The notes beneath the pieces were generated by a model. It was given only the letters and a program-made list of their open reading frames with translations. It did not search any database and was not told the DNA's origin. Source: F1-120-MAGs118 sp013360535 (GTDB taxonomy: Bacteria; Planctomycetota; UBA1135; GCA-002686595). From it: 64,000 nucleotides of DNA. The DNA is taken from NCBI GenBank assembly GCA_026647215.1, contig JAPKHC010000001.1, positions 381,303 to 445,302 of the forward strand, in the 5' to 3' direction. Position 1 is the stretch's first letter, and each line of letters starts with the position of its first letter. Below, piece after piece: positions 22,642-31,226 of this stretch. Both the position numbers and the translations under genes were made by a program.

Positions 22642-23943
22642 ATGCTACGTAGACGGAATCTGACGGCCTGTGCGCTGTGCTGCGCCCCGGCGTTCGCCCT
22701 CCAGGCCCCAAGTCACGCGCAGGTCGCGCCGCAGCCGGCTCCGCAGTCGCTCGAGGAGCGGCTGGCGAAGATCGAGCGTGAGAACGCGGAGCTCACGCGG
22801 CGGCTGGGGCTGGTCGCCGACGAGCTCGAGAAGCAAGAGCTGGGCAGCGTGATCCAGCCGCTGGGGCAGGGCGTGTCCGGCATGGGTCCGGCGGCGAGCA
22901 AGATCTACCAGTCGCCCGGCGGCGTCTCGATCGGCGGTTATGGCGAGGCGCTCTTCACGGAGAACCAGTCGCGCGCCGACGAGGCCGACGCGCTGCGCAC
23001 GGTGCTCTACGTCGGCTACAAGTTCGACGAGACCTGGCTCTTCAACTCCGAGATCGAGTTCGAGCACGGCCAGGCGGGCGAGTCGAAGAACGGCGAGGTC
23101 TCGGTCGAGTTCGCCTACCTCGACGGCCAGTTCTCCGACGCGTTCAACCTGCGCACGGGCGTGCTGCTCGTGCCGATGGGCTTCGTCAACGAGCGCCACG
23201 AGCCGACCACGTTCGTCAGCACGAACCGGCCGTTCGTCGAGCGCAACCTGCTGCCGTCGACGTGGCGCGAGCTCGGCGCGGGCTTCTGGGGCTCGGCCGG
23301 CCCGGTCGACTGGCGCGCCTACGCGATCACGGGCCTCGACGCCTTCGACTTCAAGGCGAGCGGCCTGCGCGACGGGCGCCAGAACGCGGCCAAGGCCGTG
23401 TCCGAGGACTTCGCGCTCGTCGGGCGCGCGGATTGGCACGCGCTGGAGTGGCTCGACCTGTCGGGCTCGGTGTACTGGGGCGACTCGGGCCAGGGGCGCG
23501 TCGGCGCCGACGTCGGCACGCTGATCTGGGAAGCGCACGCGGAAGCGCGCTGGCGTTCGTTCTCCGCGCGCGCGCTGCTCGCGCAGGCCGAGCTCGACGA
23601 CGTCGCGACGCTCAACGCCTTCAAGGGCTTCACCGGCAACGCGTCGGTGGGCGAGCGCCTGAGCGGCGGCTACGTCGAGGTCGCCTGCGACCTGTTGTCG
23701 GTGCTCGAGGTCGGCACGAAGCACTCGCTCGAGCCCTTCGTGCGCTACGAGACCTACGACACGCAGGCCTCGGTGCCCTCGGGTTTCAGCGCCAATCCCG
23801 CCAACGACGTCGACGTCGTCACGTTCGGCTTCGCCTACCGTCCGACGGACGCGATCGTCTTCAAGCTCGACTACTCCGACTTCGACAACGGTGCCGACAA
23901 TGCGATCGATCGCCTCACGCTGGGCATGGGCTTCGTCTTCTAG
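22642..23943 (+). CDS. Outer-membrane porin-like beta-barrel protein
   Basis: 433-aa outer-membrane protein. It has a signal peptide (NLTACALCCAPAFALQAPSHAQ), then a short coiled coil (EERLAKIERENAELTRR) typical of trimeric or SlpA-like porins, then many alternating amphipathic strands (SIGGYGEALFTEN, RTVLYVGYKFDETW, LFNSEIEFEHGQ), ending in a C-terminal Phe (MGFVF) as expected for BAM-dependent barrels. It resembles the phosphate-selective porin O/P group, but substrate is not assignable from sequence. AAGGAAAG precedes the ATG at 22642. It lies 14 bases after apbE and its 3' end overlaps the FMN-binding gene, so it belongs to the same operon. Confidence 0.85.
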   Translation: MLRRRNLTACALCCAPAFALQAPSHAQVAPQPAPQSLEERLAKIERENAELTRRLGLVADELEKQELGSVIQPLGQGVSGMGPAASKIYQSPGGVSIGGYGEALFTENQSRADEADALRTVLYVGYKFDETWLFNSEIEFEHGQAGESKNGEVSVEFAYLDGQFSDAFNLRTGVLLVPMGFVNERHEPTTFVSTNRPFVERNLLPSTWRELGAGFWGSAGPVDWRAYAITGLDAFDFKASGLRDGRQNAAKAVSEDFALVGRADWHALEWLDLSGSVYWGDSGQGRVGADVGTLIWEAHAEARWRSFSARALLAQAELDDVATLNAFKGFTGNASVGERLSGGYVEVACDLLSVLEVGTKHSLEPFVRYETYDTQASVPSGFSANPANDVDVVTFGFAYRPTDAIVFKLDYSDFDNGADNAIDRLTLGMGFVF

Positions 23944-24601
23944 CGCGCTGCTCGCGCTGCTGCCGCTCCTCGCGGGCGCGACCGTCGTCGAGACGGTCGC
24001 GCCGGGCGAGGACGCTGCGGCGATGCGGGTCGCGCTGCCGGAGAAGGTCTACCTGACGGTGGACGAGGCGCTCGAGCTCGCCTTTCCGGGTGCGAAGATC
24101 ACGAAGGACACGGTCTACCTGACCGATGCGCAGCGCGAGCGCGCCACCAAGCTCGCGGGCGAGGACGTCGAGCTCAAGCTCGCGCGGCCCTACGTGGCGA
24201 CGAAGGACGGCAAGGTGATCGGCACGGCCTATGTCGACGTGCACCGCGTGCGCGCGCTCAAGGAGACGATGCTGGTCGTCGTCGATCCCGAGGGCAAGGT
24301 CGCGCGGGTCGAGCTGCTCGCGTTCGGCGAGCCGCTCGAGTACGTGCCGAAATCCGACTGGTACGGGCAGTTCAAGGGCCGCAAGCTCGACGACGAGCTC
24401 GAGCTCAAGCGCGCGATCCGCGGCATCGCGGGGGCGACGCTGAGCGCGCGCGCGACGACCGACTGTGTGCGGCGCGTGCTCGCGGTGCATGCCGCGCTCC
24501 AGCCCGAGCCGGCTCCGCAACCCGAGCCCAAGCCCGAACCGAAGCCGGAACCCAAGCCGGAGCCGACTCCCGCGCCCAAGCCCGAAGGAAGTGGCCGATG
24601 A
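23900..24601 (+). CDS. Exported FMN-binding-domain protein (ApbE substrate)
   Basis: 233-aa protein with a signal peptide (ALLALLPLLAG), an FMN-binding (FMN_bind, NqrC/RnfG-like) domain and a C-terminal Pro/Glu/Lys tail of PEPK repeats. The flavinylation site reads GIAGATLSARA (Thr180; canonical S-G-A-T), where ApbE would attach FMN through a phosphoester bond. Residues ~100-145 carry the core GTAYVDVHRVRALKETM and VDPEGKVARVELL of this fold. It overlaps the porin 3' end by 44 bases and its stop overlaps the next start (ATGA), so expression is tightly coupled. The PEPK tail probably spans the periplasm or peptidoglycan, as in TonB. ATG 23900 is preferred; GTG 23891 is possible. Confidence 0.85.
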   Translation: MRSIASRWAWASSSSALLALLPLLAGATVVETVAPGEDAAAMRVALPEKVYLTVDEALELAFPGAKITKDTVYLTDAQRERATKLAGEDVELKLARPYVATKDGKVIGTAYVDVHRVRALKETMLVVVDPEGKVARVELLAFGEPLEYVPKSDWYGQFKGRKLDDELELKRAIRGIAGATLSARATTDCVRRVLAVHAALQPEPAPQPEPKPEPKPEPKPEPTPAPKPEGSGR

Positions 24602-25080
24602 CGCGCGCCGAAGCCTGGTTTTTCCATGGTGCGAACGCGCTCGTTGCGCTGACCGGGCTCGCGTGGGCCTTCACGGCTTACTGCATCGAACCCGAGGATC
24701 CCTACGCGCTCGTCAACCATCCGCTGCAGCCGACGTTCCAGCACGCGCACGTCGTCGTCGCGCCGTTGCTCGTCTTCGCGCTCGGGCTGGTCTGGCAACG
24801 CCACGCGTGGGCGCGCGCCCGCTCGGGCGCGAAGGCGCGGCGCTGGAGCGGGCTGGGGCTGCTCGCGCTGTTCGTGCCGATGGCGCTCTCGGGTTACGCG
24901 CTGCAGGTGAGCGTCGAGGAATCGTGGCGCTCGGGCTGGCTCCTCGTGCACCTCGCGACCTCGGGCCTGTGGATCGCGGCCGTGCTCGGGCACGTGCTGC
25001 GGCCCGCGCGCGCGTCGGTTCATTCGGCCGCGGTCTCGTCCTCGGACGCGACGGGCGCCTCGAGGCCCACGCGCGGATAG
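24598..25080 (+). CDS. Four-helix His-rich membrane protein, cytochrome b-like
   Basis: 160-aa integral membrane protein with about four hydrophobic helices and histidines placed near helix ends (AWFFHGAN, TFQHAHVVVAP, WLLVHLATSGL, AVLGHVLRP), as in small b-type cytochromes or DUF4405-like proteins that pass electrons from quinol to flavinylated partners. Heme binding is inferred, not shown. Its ATG overlaps the preceding stop (ATGA) and AAGGAA lies 8 bases upstream. The last ~60 bases overlap the 3' end of the convergent kinase gene, so the final 20 residues (poorly conserved in appearance) are constrained by two frames. Confidence 0.75.
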   Translation: MTRAEAWFFHGANALVALTGLAWAFTAYCIEPEDPYALVNHPLQPTFQHAHVVVAPLLVFALGLVWQRHAWARARSGAKARRWSGLGLLALFVPMALSGYALQVSVEESWRSGWLLVHLATSGLWIAAVLGHVLRPARASVHSAAVSSSDATGASRPTRG

Positions 25081-28000
25081 ATCACGCCTTCGGGCGACAG
25101 CACGGCGCTGCACAGGCGTGTCGTGGCGCTGCGGTGCACCTTGCGCAGCTCGCTGTCCTTGATGCGGTCGTTCTCGCGCTTCATGCGGCTCTCGAGCGCG
25201 TCGAGCAGCTCCTGCGCCTCGTCCTCGCGACCGGCGCTGCGCAGCACGAGCACGCGAGTGCCGACCACGACGATGCGGTCGGGAAGTTCGGCGCCCTGGC
25301 GCGCGAGGATCTCGTCGGCGAGGCCCGAGAGCTCGAGCGCGCGTTCGAGGTGGCCCTGTTCCCGCGCGATGCGCGAGCGGATCGCGAGCGCGAGCGACTC
25401 CGCGCGCTGCAGGCCCATCTCGTTGGCGAGGCGTTGCGCGCGGTCGAGCGTGGCGGCGGCCTCGGGATCGGCCTGTTCCCACAGCAGCGTGCCGAGCCAT
25501 ACGAGCGCCAGCGTCTGGCCGCGCCGATCCTCGATCTCGCTCGCGATCAGGAGCGCCTCGCGCAGGCGCGTCTCGGCCTCCTCGGGCTCGTTCATGTCGA
25601 GCAACAGGCCTCCCAGCCGCGCGGTGGCCTCCATCTCGAGCCGGCGCTCGCCCGACTGGCGCGCCAGCGTGACGGCGCGTTTCATCGAGCCGAGCGCGCG
25701 CGCGGGCCGCCCGCAGACGCGGTAGATGCGCCCGCGCAGCATGTGGGCGGCGGCGGTGATGCCGGGCAGGTTCCACTTGCGCGCGCGGCGCTGCAGGCGC
25801 AGCGCGATGTCGACGTGCCGCAGGGCCTCCTCGACGCGGTTGTCGAGCAGCTCGACGATCGCGAGCTGGATCAGCGCGAGCGCCCGCTGCGGCTCGTGCA
25901 CCGCGCGCTCGTGCGCCTGTTCGAGCAGTTCGCGCGCTTCCTCGAGCTCGCCGACGTGCGACTGCACCGCGCCCAGGCGGCGCAGCGCCTCGCTCGCGAT
26001 CTCGTCGCTCTCGGCCGTGTCGGCGAGCTTGACGGCGTTGCGCAGCATGCCGCGGGCGAGCCCGTACTGGCCGGTGCTCGCGGCGTAGCGGCCGTGCAGG
26101 ATGTACACGCGCGCCAGGGCGTCGGGGTCGCGCTCGGCATCGAACTGCAGGTCGGAGAGCTGGTCGAGCCAGTTGCGCTGCTCGCTGCGGTAGCCGAGGC
26201 GGTCGGCGGCGTCGGCGGCGGCCTCGAGGAACTCGATGCGCCAGCGGTTGCGCGTGCGCGAGGTCGCGACCTTCGCGAGCGCGTCGATGCCCCAGCGCGC
26301 GAGCACGTACACACGCTGCGGCTGGCCGCGGCGCAGCAGCGCGTGCAGCAGCGGACGCAGGAGCCGCAGCAGGTCGAGGTGGCGCTCGGCGGCGCGCAGG
26401 TGGAAGGCGCGCTGGAAGGCGTCGCCGATCGGCAGCTTGCGCGCGGCGGCCTCGTCGCCCTCGACGCCCGGCGCCAGCAGCGCATCGGCGGCTAGCGAGT
26501 GCAGCTCGCGGCGCCGCGCGGGCCCGAGCGCGCGGTACACGGCCTCGCGCAGGGCCGGGCGCGCGAAGCGGTAGCGGTCGCCGGTCGACACGAGCCAGCC
26601 CGAATGCGCGAGCCGCAGCAGCGCGGAATCGATCTCGCCCGGGGCGCTGTCGCGGAAGGTGCGGGCGAGGAACTCGCTCTCGATGCGGCCGCCGACGACC
26701 GACAGGCGCTCGAGCCACGAACGGTCCTCGTCGGTGGCCTTCGCGAGCCGCTCGGCGATCAGCGTGTGCACGGACTCGGGCAGCGGCAGCCGCTCGGGCG
26801 CGATCTCGAGCACGAGCTTGCGGTCGACCGGACCGTAGGGGCGCGCGTCGCCGCGCTCGACGAGGCTGCGCACGGTCTCGGCGACGAGGCCGGGGTTGCC
26901 GCGGCTGCGGTCGAACAGCACCTGCGCGATGCGGCGGCGCGGCTGCGAGTGGTGGAACAGCGCGCTGGTCAGCTCCGCGATCGCCGGCTCGTCGAGCGCC
27001 TCGAGCGCGAGCTCGTGCAGCGCGCCGTGCTCGGCGAGCGAGTGGCGCAGGCGCTCGAGGTCGGGCGGCGGCTCCGTGTCGTGCGTGCGCACGCCCAGCA
27101 CGAGCAGCGTGCGCGTCGAGCGCAGCGAGTCGGCGACGTGGCGCAGCACGGCGATCGAGCCCTCGTCGGCGAAGTTGACGTCGTCGACGAACACGAGCAG
27201 CGGCTCGTTGCGGCCGACGGCCTCCAGCCAGTTCGCGAGCGCGGCGGGCACGGCGATCTCGGTCGTGCCGTGGAAGCTCGGCGTCAGCGCCTGGGCGAGC
27301 GTCGTCGCGACGGCGGGCGGCAGCACGCGCGCGAGCTGCTCGCGCTCGCGCGGGCCGATCCCGGCGCCCGGAGGGAGGCGCAGGTAGCGCTCGAGCAGCC
27401 GCAGGATCGGCATGCACGGCCGCTGCTCCTCGAAGGGCGAGCAGCGCGAGTAGAGGTACAGCGGCGGCGGCTCGAGGCGGCGGCGCGCGGCGCTGGCGAC
27501 GTCGCTGACGAGGCGCGACTTGCCCATGCCCGTCTCGCCGGTGATCCAGACCGCGGTGCCGTGCGCGGCGGCGGCGCTGCACTGCTCGAGCAGGAGCTCG
27601 CGCTCGCGCTCGCGACCGACCAGCGGCGTCAGGTGCAGCGAGTCGGTCTCGCCCAGCGTGCCGCGGCGCGCGGTCGGCCCGAAGTCGAGCTGCGCTCGCC
27701 ACCACGTGCCCTTTTCGCCTTCCCCGAAGCGCTGGTCGAGCTCTGCCGCACTCGCGCGCTGGCGCGGATCACGGCGCAGCGCCTCGAGCAGCGCCGCGTC
27801 GAAGAAGGGCGACAGCTGCGGGACGAGGCGCGAGGGCGGGACATGGCGTGCGGTCGCGATCTCGGCGAGCAGGCGATCGGCGCCTTCGTCGACGATGCCG
27901 CGGCGCAGCAGCTTGCCGCTCGAGAAGCCCGTCGCGGCGCTGATCCCGCCTTCGTCGTCGTCGGCGAGGAACGGATGGCGGCCCGTCGCGGTCTCGTACA

Positions 28001-28697
28001 AGACGAGTCCGAGCGAGAACACGTCGCTCGCGGGCTCCGCCGGAAGCCCACGCGCGCGCTCGGGACTCAGGTAGGCGAGGCTGCCGGGATTGACGGTCTC
28101 GGCGAGCGCGAGCTCGGGCGCCGGCATCGCGCTGCCTTCGGGAGCGACGGCGGTGACCGACTTCCACGAGCGACCGCCGGACGCCGCCCGATCGCCGAGC
28201 GCGAGCGCGAAGCCGAGGTCGAGCAGCACCGCGCGGCCCGAGGGCTCGATGCGGATGTTCTCGGGCTTGACGTCGGCGTGCACGAAGCCGGCCGCGTGGA
28301 GCGCCGCGAGCGCGCCGCTGATCGAGTGGGCGATGCCACGCACGACCGGCTCGGGCACGGGCGCGCTCGAGAGGATCAGCTCGCGCAGCGAACGGCCGGC
28401 GACGAACTCGGTGATCAGGTACGGCCCGTCGAGGTCCTCGCCGTCGGAGACGTGGCGCACGAGCGAGGGGTCCCGCACGAGCCGGCCGACGCGCGCTTCC
28501 GACTGCAGCGAACGGCGCGCCGAGGCGTCGAGGCGCAGGTGGGCGTGCAGGCGCTTGACCGCGACCTCCGTGCCCGCCGGCCACTCGCGCCACGGCGTGC
28601 GCAGCGTACCGTGCACGACGCGGCCCACGGCGCCGGCGCCGATCGGGGCCCCGAGCGCGATGTCGAGGCCGTCGGCCGTGGAGAGCATCTGCAGCAT
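25020..28697 (-). CDS. Ser/Thr protein kinase with AAA-type ATPase and TPR regions
   Basis: Large signalling protein of 1225 aa. Residues ~8-270 form a Hanks-type kinase: glycine loop GAPIGAGAVGRVVHG, the ATP-site VAVKRL, catalytic loop HADVKPENI at ~141, and DLG instead of DFG (LLDLGFALAL). Residues ~360-650 are an AAA/STAND ATPase with Walker A GETGMGKSRLV (~389) and Walker B LLVFVDDVNFAD (~502). The last ~500 residues are TPR-like helices. This is the PknK-like kinase/ATPase/TPR layout seen in Myxococcota and Planctomycetota; no DNA-binding domain is visible at the C-terminus. ATG 28697 was preferred to the longer frame because TATTCT lies 12 bases upstream. The 3' end overlaps the convergent neighbour by 61 bases. 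Confidence 0.88.
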   Translation of the reverse strand: MLQMLSTADGLDIALGAPIGAGAVGRVVHGTLRTPWREWPAGTEVAVKRLHAHLRLDASARRSLQSEARVGRLVRDPSLVRHVSDGEDLDGPYLITEFVAGRSLRELILSSAPVPEPVVRGIAHSISGALAALHAAGFVHADVKPENIRIEPSGRAVLLDLGFALALGDRAASGGRSWKSVTAVAPEGSAMPAPELALAETVNPGSLAYLSPERARGLPAEPASDVFSLGLVLYETATGRHPFLADDDEGGISAATGFSSGKLLRRGIVDEGADRLLAEIATARHVPPSRLVPQLSPFFDAALLEALRRDPRQRASAAELDQRFGEGEKGTWWRAQLDFGPTARRGTLGETDSLHLTPLVGRERERELLLEQCSAAAAHGTAVWITGETGMGKSRLVSDVASAARRRLEPPPLYLYSRCSPFEEQRPCMPILRLLERYLRLPPGAGIGPREREQLARVLPPAVATTLAQALTPSFHGTTEIAVPAALANWLEAVGRNEPLLVFVDDVNFADEGSIAVLRHVADSLRSTRTLLVLGVRTHDTEPPPDLERLRHSLAEHGALHELALEALDEPAIAELTSALFHHSQPRRRIAQVLFDRSRGNPGLVAETVRSLVERGDARPYGPVDRKLVLEIAPERLPLPESVHTLIAERLAKATDEDRSWLERLSVVGGRIESEFLARTFRDSAPGEIDSALLRLAHSGWLVSTGDRYRFARPALREAVYRALGPARRRELHSLAADALLAPGVEGDEAAARKLPIGDAFQRAFHLRAAERHLDLLRLLRPLLHALLRRGQPQRVYVLARWGIDALAKVATSRTRNRWRIEFLEAAADAADRLGYRSEQRNWLDQLSDLQFDAERDPDALARVYILHGRYAASTGQYGLARGMLRNAVKLADTAESDEIASEALRRLGAVQSHVGELEEARELLEQAHERAVHEPQRALALIQLAIVELLDNRVEEALRHVDIALRLQRRARKWNLPGITAAAHMLRGRIYRVCGRPARALGSMKRAVTLARQSGERRLEMEATARLGGLLLDMNEPEEAETRLREALLIASEIEDRRGQTLALVWLGTLLWEQADPEAAATLDRAQRLANEMGLQRAESLALAIRSRIAREQGHLERALELSGLADEILARQGAELPDRIVVVGTRVLVLRSAGREDEAQELLDALESRMKRENDRIKDSELRKVHRSATTRLCSAVLSPEGVIYPRVGLEAPVASEDETAAE

Positions 28698-28709
28698 GCT
28701 GGCGCGCGG

Positions 28710-28715
28710 AGAATA
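28710..28715 (-). promoter_or_regulatory. -10 box TATTCT for the kinase gene
   Basis: Minus-strand TATTCT followed by CCGCGCGCC, 12 bases before ATG 28697. It sits 38 bases from the oppositely oriented cysS -10, so the two promoters are nearly back to back. Confidence 0.45.
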
Positions 28716-28753
28716 GCACGGCGGGGGACGCTGATCGCGCTCGCGCACGACGC

Positions 28754-28759
28754 TAGACT
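28754..28759 (+). promoter_or_regulatory. -10 box TAGACT for cysS
   Basis: TAGACT followed by GCGCGCCCC, 12 bases before the cysS ATG at 28772; a CTGATC element 17 bases upstream (28731-28736) could be the -35. Confidence 0.5.
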
Positions 28760-28771
28760 GCGCGCCCCAAC

Positions 28772-30184
28772 ATGAGCTTCCAGGTCTTCAACAGCCTCAC
28801 CCGCAAGCTGGAACCGTTTCGCACGCTCGAGCCGGGCGTGGCGCGCATGTACAACTGCGGACCGACGGTCTACAACCGCCCGCACGTCGGCAATTACCGC
28901 GCGTTCCTGTTCGCGGACACGCTGCGCCGCTGGCTCGAGTACCGCGGCTATCGCGTCGAGCAGGTGATGAACATCACCGACGTCGGCCACCTCACCGACG
29001 ACGGCGATGAAGGCGAGGACAAGCTCGAGAAGCAGGCCAAGAAGGAGAAGCTCGACCCGTGGGAGATCTCCCGCAAGGTCGCGGCGCAGTTCTTCGCCGA
29101 CCTGAAGGCGCTTGGCGTCCGTCCCGCGAGGGTCTATCCCAAGGCGAGTGACCACATCCCCGAGATGGTCGAGATCATCGAGGGGCTGCTCGCGAAGGGG
29201 CACGCCTACGAGACCGGCGGCAACGTCTACTTCGACGTCAAGTCGTTCCCGAGCTACGGCAAGCTCTCGGGCAACAAGGTCGAGGAGCTCGACGCGGGCG
29301 CCCGCATCGCGGTGCGCGAGGACAAGCGCAACCCCGAGGACTTCGCGCTGTGGAAGTCGGATCCCGCGCACATCATGAAGTGGGCGACGCGCTTCGGCCC
29401 GCACGGCTTCCCCGGTTGGCACATCGAGTGCTCGGCGATGGCGCGCAAGCACCTCGGCGACCGGCTCGACATCCACACCGGCGGCGAGGACAACATCTTC
29501 CCGCACCACGAGTGCGAGATCGCGCAGACCGAGAGCTTCACCGGCCAGCCCTTCGCGACCTTCTGGATGCACTCGAAGTTCCTGCAGGTCGACGGCGGGA
29601 AGATGTCGAAGAGCCTCGGCAACGTGTACACGCTCGACGACGTCGCGGCCAAGGGCTACCAGCCGCGCCAGCTACGTTTTGCGCTGATCCGTGGGCACTA
29701 TCGCGCTCCGCTCAACTTCACATGGGACGCGATGAAGGACGCCGCGAGCTCGCTCGAGAACCTCGACGACCTCGTCGTGCGCTTGCGCCGCGCCGCGAAG
29801 GACGCCGAGGGGGATGCGGCGCGGGGACTGGACCTCGTCGCGGCGGCGCGCGTCACTTTCGAAGAGGGCATGGACGACGACCTGAACGTCAGCCGCGCGC
29901 TGCCGGGCCTGTCGGCGCTGCGTGCGCTCGTGCTCGAGGGCAAGCTCGGGCGCGACGCCGCCGCGAAGGCGCTCGAGTTCGTCACGGCGGCCAACGGCGT
30001 GCTCGGCTGCATTTCGGTCGAGGAAGAGCTGCTCGCCGCCGACATCGAGGCGCTGATCGAGAAGCGTCAGGCCGCGCGCAAGGCCAAGGACTTCAAGGAA
30101 TCCGACCGGATTCGCGACGAGCTGCTCGCCAAGGGCATCGTGCTCGAGGACACGCCGAAGGGTGTCGTCTGGCGCAAGAAGTAG
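28772..30184 (+). CDS. cysS: Cysteinyl-tRNA synthetase
   Basis: Class I aminoacyl-tRNA synthetase of 470 aa that charges tRNA-Cys. All signatures are present: the zinc ligand start YNCGPTVYN, the HIGH-type motif PHVGNYR, zinc and substrate motifs PGWHIECSAM and PHHECE, and KMSKSLGN at about residue 278. The C-terminal DALR/anticodon-binding region ends with the usual FKESDRIRDELLAKGI. Length is normal for bacterial CysS. It is transcribed divergently from the kinase gene with a leader of about 10 bases, and ends 4 bases before the convergent radical SAM gene. Confidence 0.97.
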   Translation: MSFQVFNSLTRKLEPFRTLEPGVARMYNCGPTVYNRPHVGNYRAFLFADTLRRWLEYRGYRVEQVMNITDVGHLTDDGDEGEDKLEKQAKKEKLDPWEISRKVAAQFFADLKALGVRPARVYPKASDHIPEMVEIIEGLLAKGHAYETGGNVYFDVKSFPSYGKLSGNKVEELDAGARIAVREDKRNPEDFALWKSDPAHIMKWATRFGPHGFPGWHIECSAMARKHLGDRLDIHTGGEDNIFPHHECEIAQTESFTGQPFATFWMHSKFLQVDGGKMSKSLGNVYTLDDVAAKGYQPRQLRFALIRGHYRAPLNFTWDAMKDAASSLENLDDLVVRLRRAAKDAEGDAARGLDLVAAARVTFEEGMDDDLNVSRALPGLSALRALVLEGKLGRDAAAKALEFVTAANGVLGCISVEEELLAADIEALIEKRQAARKAKDFKESDRIRDELLAKGIVLEDTPKGVVWRKK

Positions 30185-30188
30185 CGCG

Positions 30189-31226
30189 TCAGAAGAGCTC
30201 GCGCTGCCGCGGCGCGGGCTCCGGCTTCGCCGCGCCTTCGTGGACGCCGCTCAGCCGTTCGGTCGAGAGGCCCAGCTTGCGGCAGTGCAGCGCGAACAGC
30301 TGGCGGATCGTGTCGTAGCGCGCGCCCTCGCCGCGCATGCGCTCGCCGAAAGCGGCGTTGTTGAGGCGCCCGCCGCGCATCTCTCGCAATGCGTTGAGCA
30401 CCTTTTCCGCGCGCAGCGGAAACGTGGCGCGCAGGCGCTCCTCGAACACCGACGCCACTTCCTTCGGGAGGCGCAACAGCACGAGAAAGGCCTGCGTGGC
30501 GCCTGCGGCCTTCGCGCGCTCGAGAATCTCCGGCACCGCGGAATCGTTGAGCCCCGGGATCACCGGCGCGAGCGCGACCCCGACGGGCACGCCGGCTTCC
30601 GCGAGGCGCCGCAGCGTCTCGAGACGAGTGGCGGGGGAGGGCACCCACGGCTCCAGCGCGCGCGAGTCGCGCTCGTCGGCGAACGCGATCGACATGGCGA
30701 CGTGCGCGCCGCCGCGGCGGGCCAGCCGCGCGAGCAATTCCGTGTCGCGCCGCACCAGCGAACCCTTCGTGATGATCCCTACCGGATGGCGGAACGAGTC
30801 GCAAGTCTCCAGCGCGCGCCGCGTCAGCTCGTAGCTCGCTTCCAGCGGCTGGTAGCAGTCGGTCACCCCCGAAAACGCGATCATTTCGCGGCCTTTCGAC
30901 CACTTGCGCGAGCTCAGCTCGCGCGCGAGCACCTCGGGCGCATTGCGCTTGACCACGAGCCGAGTGTCGAAGTCCGTGCCCGCACCCCAGCCGAGGTATT
31001 GGTGCGACGGCCGCGCGTAGCAGTAGGCGCAAGCGTGCTGGCAGCCGCGGTACGGATTGAAGCTGTAGCGGAACGGCAGGTCTGGGCTGTCGTTCTCGGA
31101 GAGCGCGCTCTTGCACTCCTCCTCGTGGACCTCGACGGCGACCGGCGGCGGTTCGTCGAGCCATTCGATCGCACGCGACTCCCACGGGTTGGGCGGGTTC
31201 GCAACGCGGCGCGGCGCGCTCGTCAT
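30189..31226 (-). CDS. Radical SAM protein, PA0069/SplB-like family
   Basis: 345-aa radical S-adenosylmethionine enzyme of the PA0069 family, related to spore photoproduct lyase. The [4Fe-4S]-SAM cluster motif CQHACAYC lies at about residues 60-67 within FNPYRGCQHACAYCYARPSH, and later strands such as MIAFSGVTDCYQPLEASY and VGVALAPVIPGLNDS are typical of the TIM-barrel. The reaction is not known. The ATG at 31226 overlaps the stop of the DUF3299 lipoprotein gene (ATGA), so the two are translationally coupled; why these two would be co-expressed is unclear. Further upstream in-frame codons belong to the neighbouring gene's region and were not used. Confidence 0.88.
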   Translation of the reverse strand: MTSAPRRVANPPNPWESRAIEWLDEPPPVAVEVHEEECKSALSENDSPDLPFRYSFNPYRGCQHACAYCYARPSHQYLGWGAGTDFDTRLVVKRNAPEVLARELSSRKWSKGREMIAFSGVTDCYQPLEASYELTRRALETCDSFRHPVGIITKGSLVRRDTELLARLARRGGAHVAMSIAFADERDSRALEPWVPSPATRLETLRRLAEAGVPVGVALAPVIPGLNDSAVPEILERAKAAGATQAFLVLLRLPKEVASVFEERLRATFPLRAEKVLNALREMRGGRLNNAAFGERMRGEGARYDTIRQLFALHCRKLGLSTERLSGVHEGAAKPEPAPRQRELF

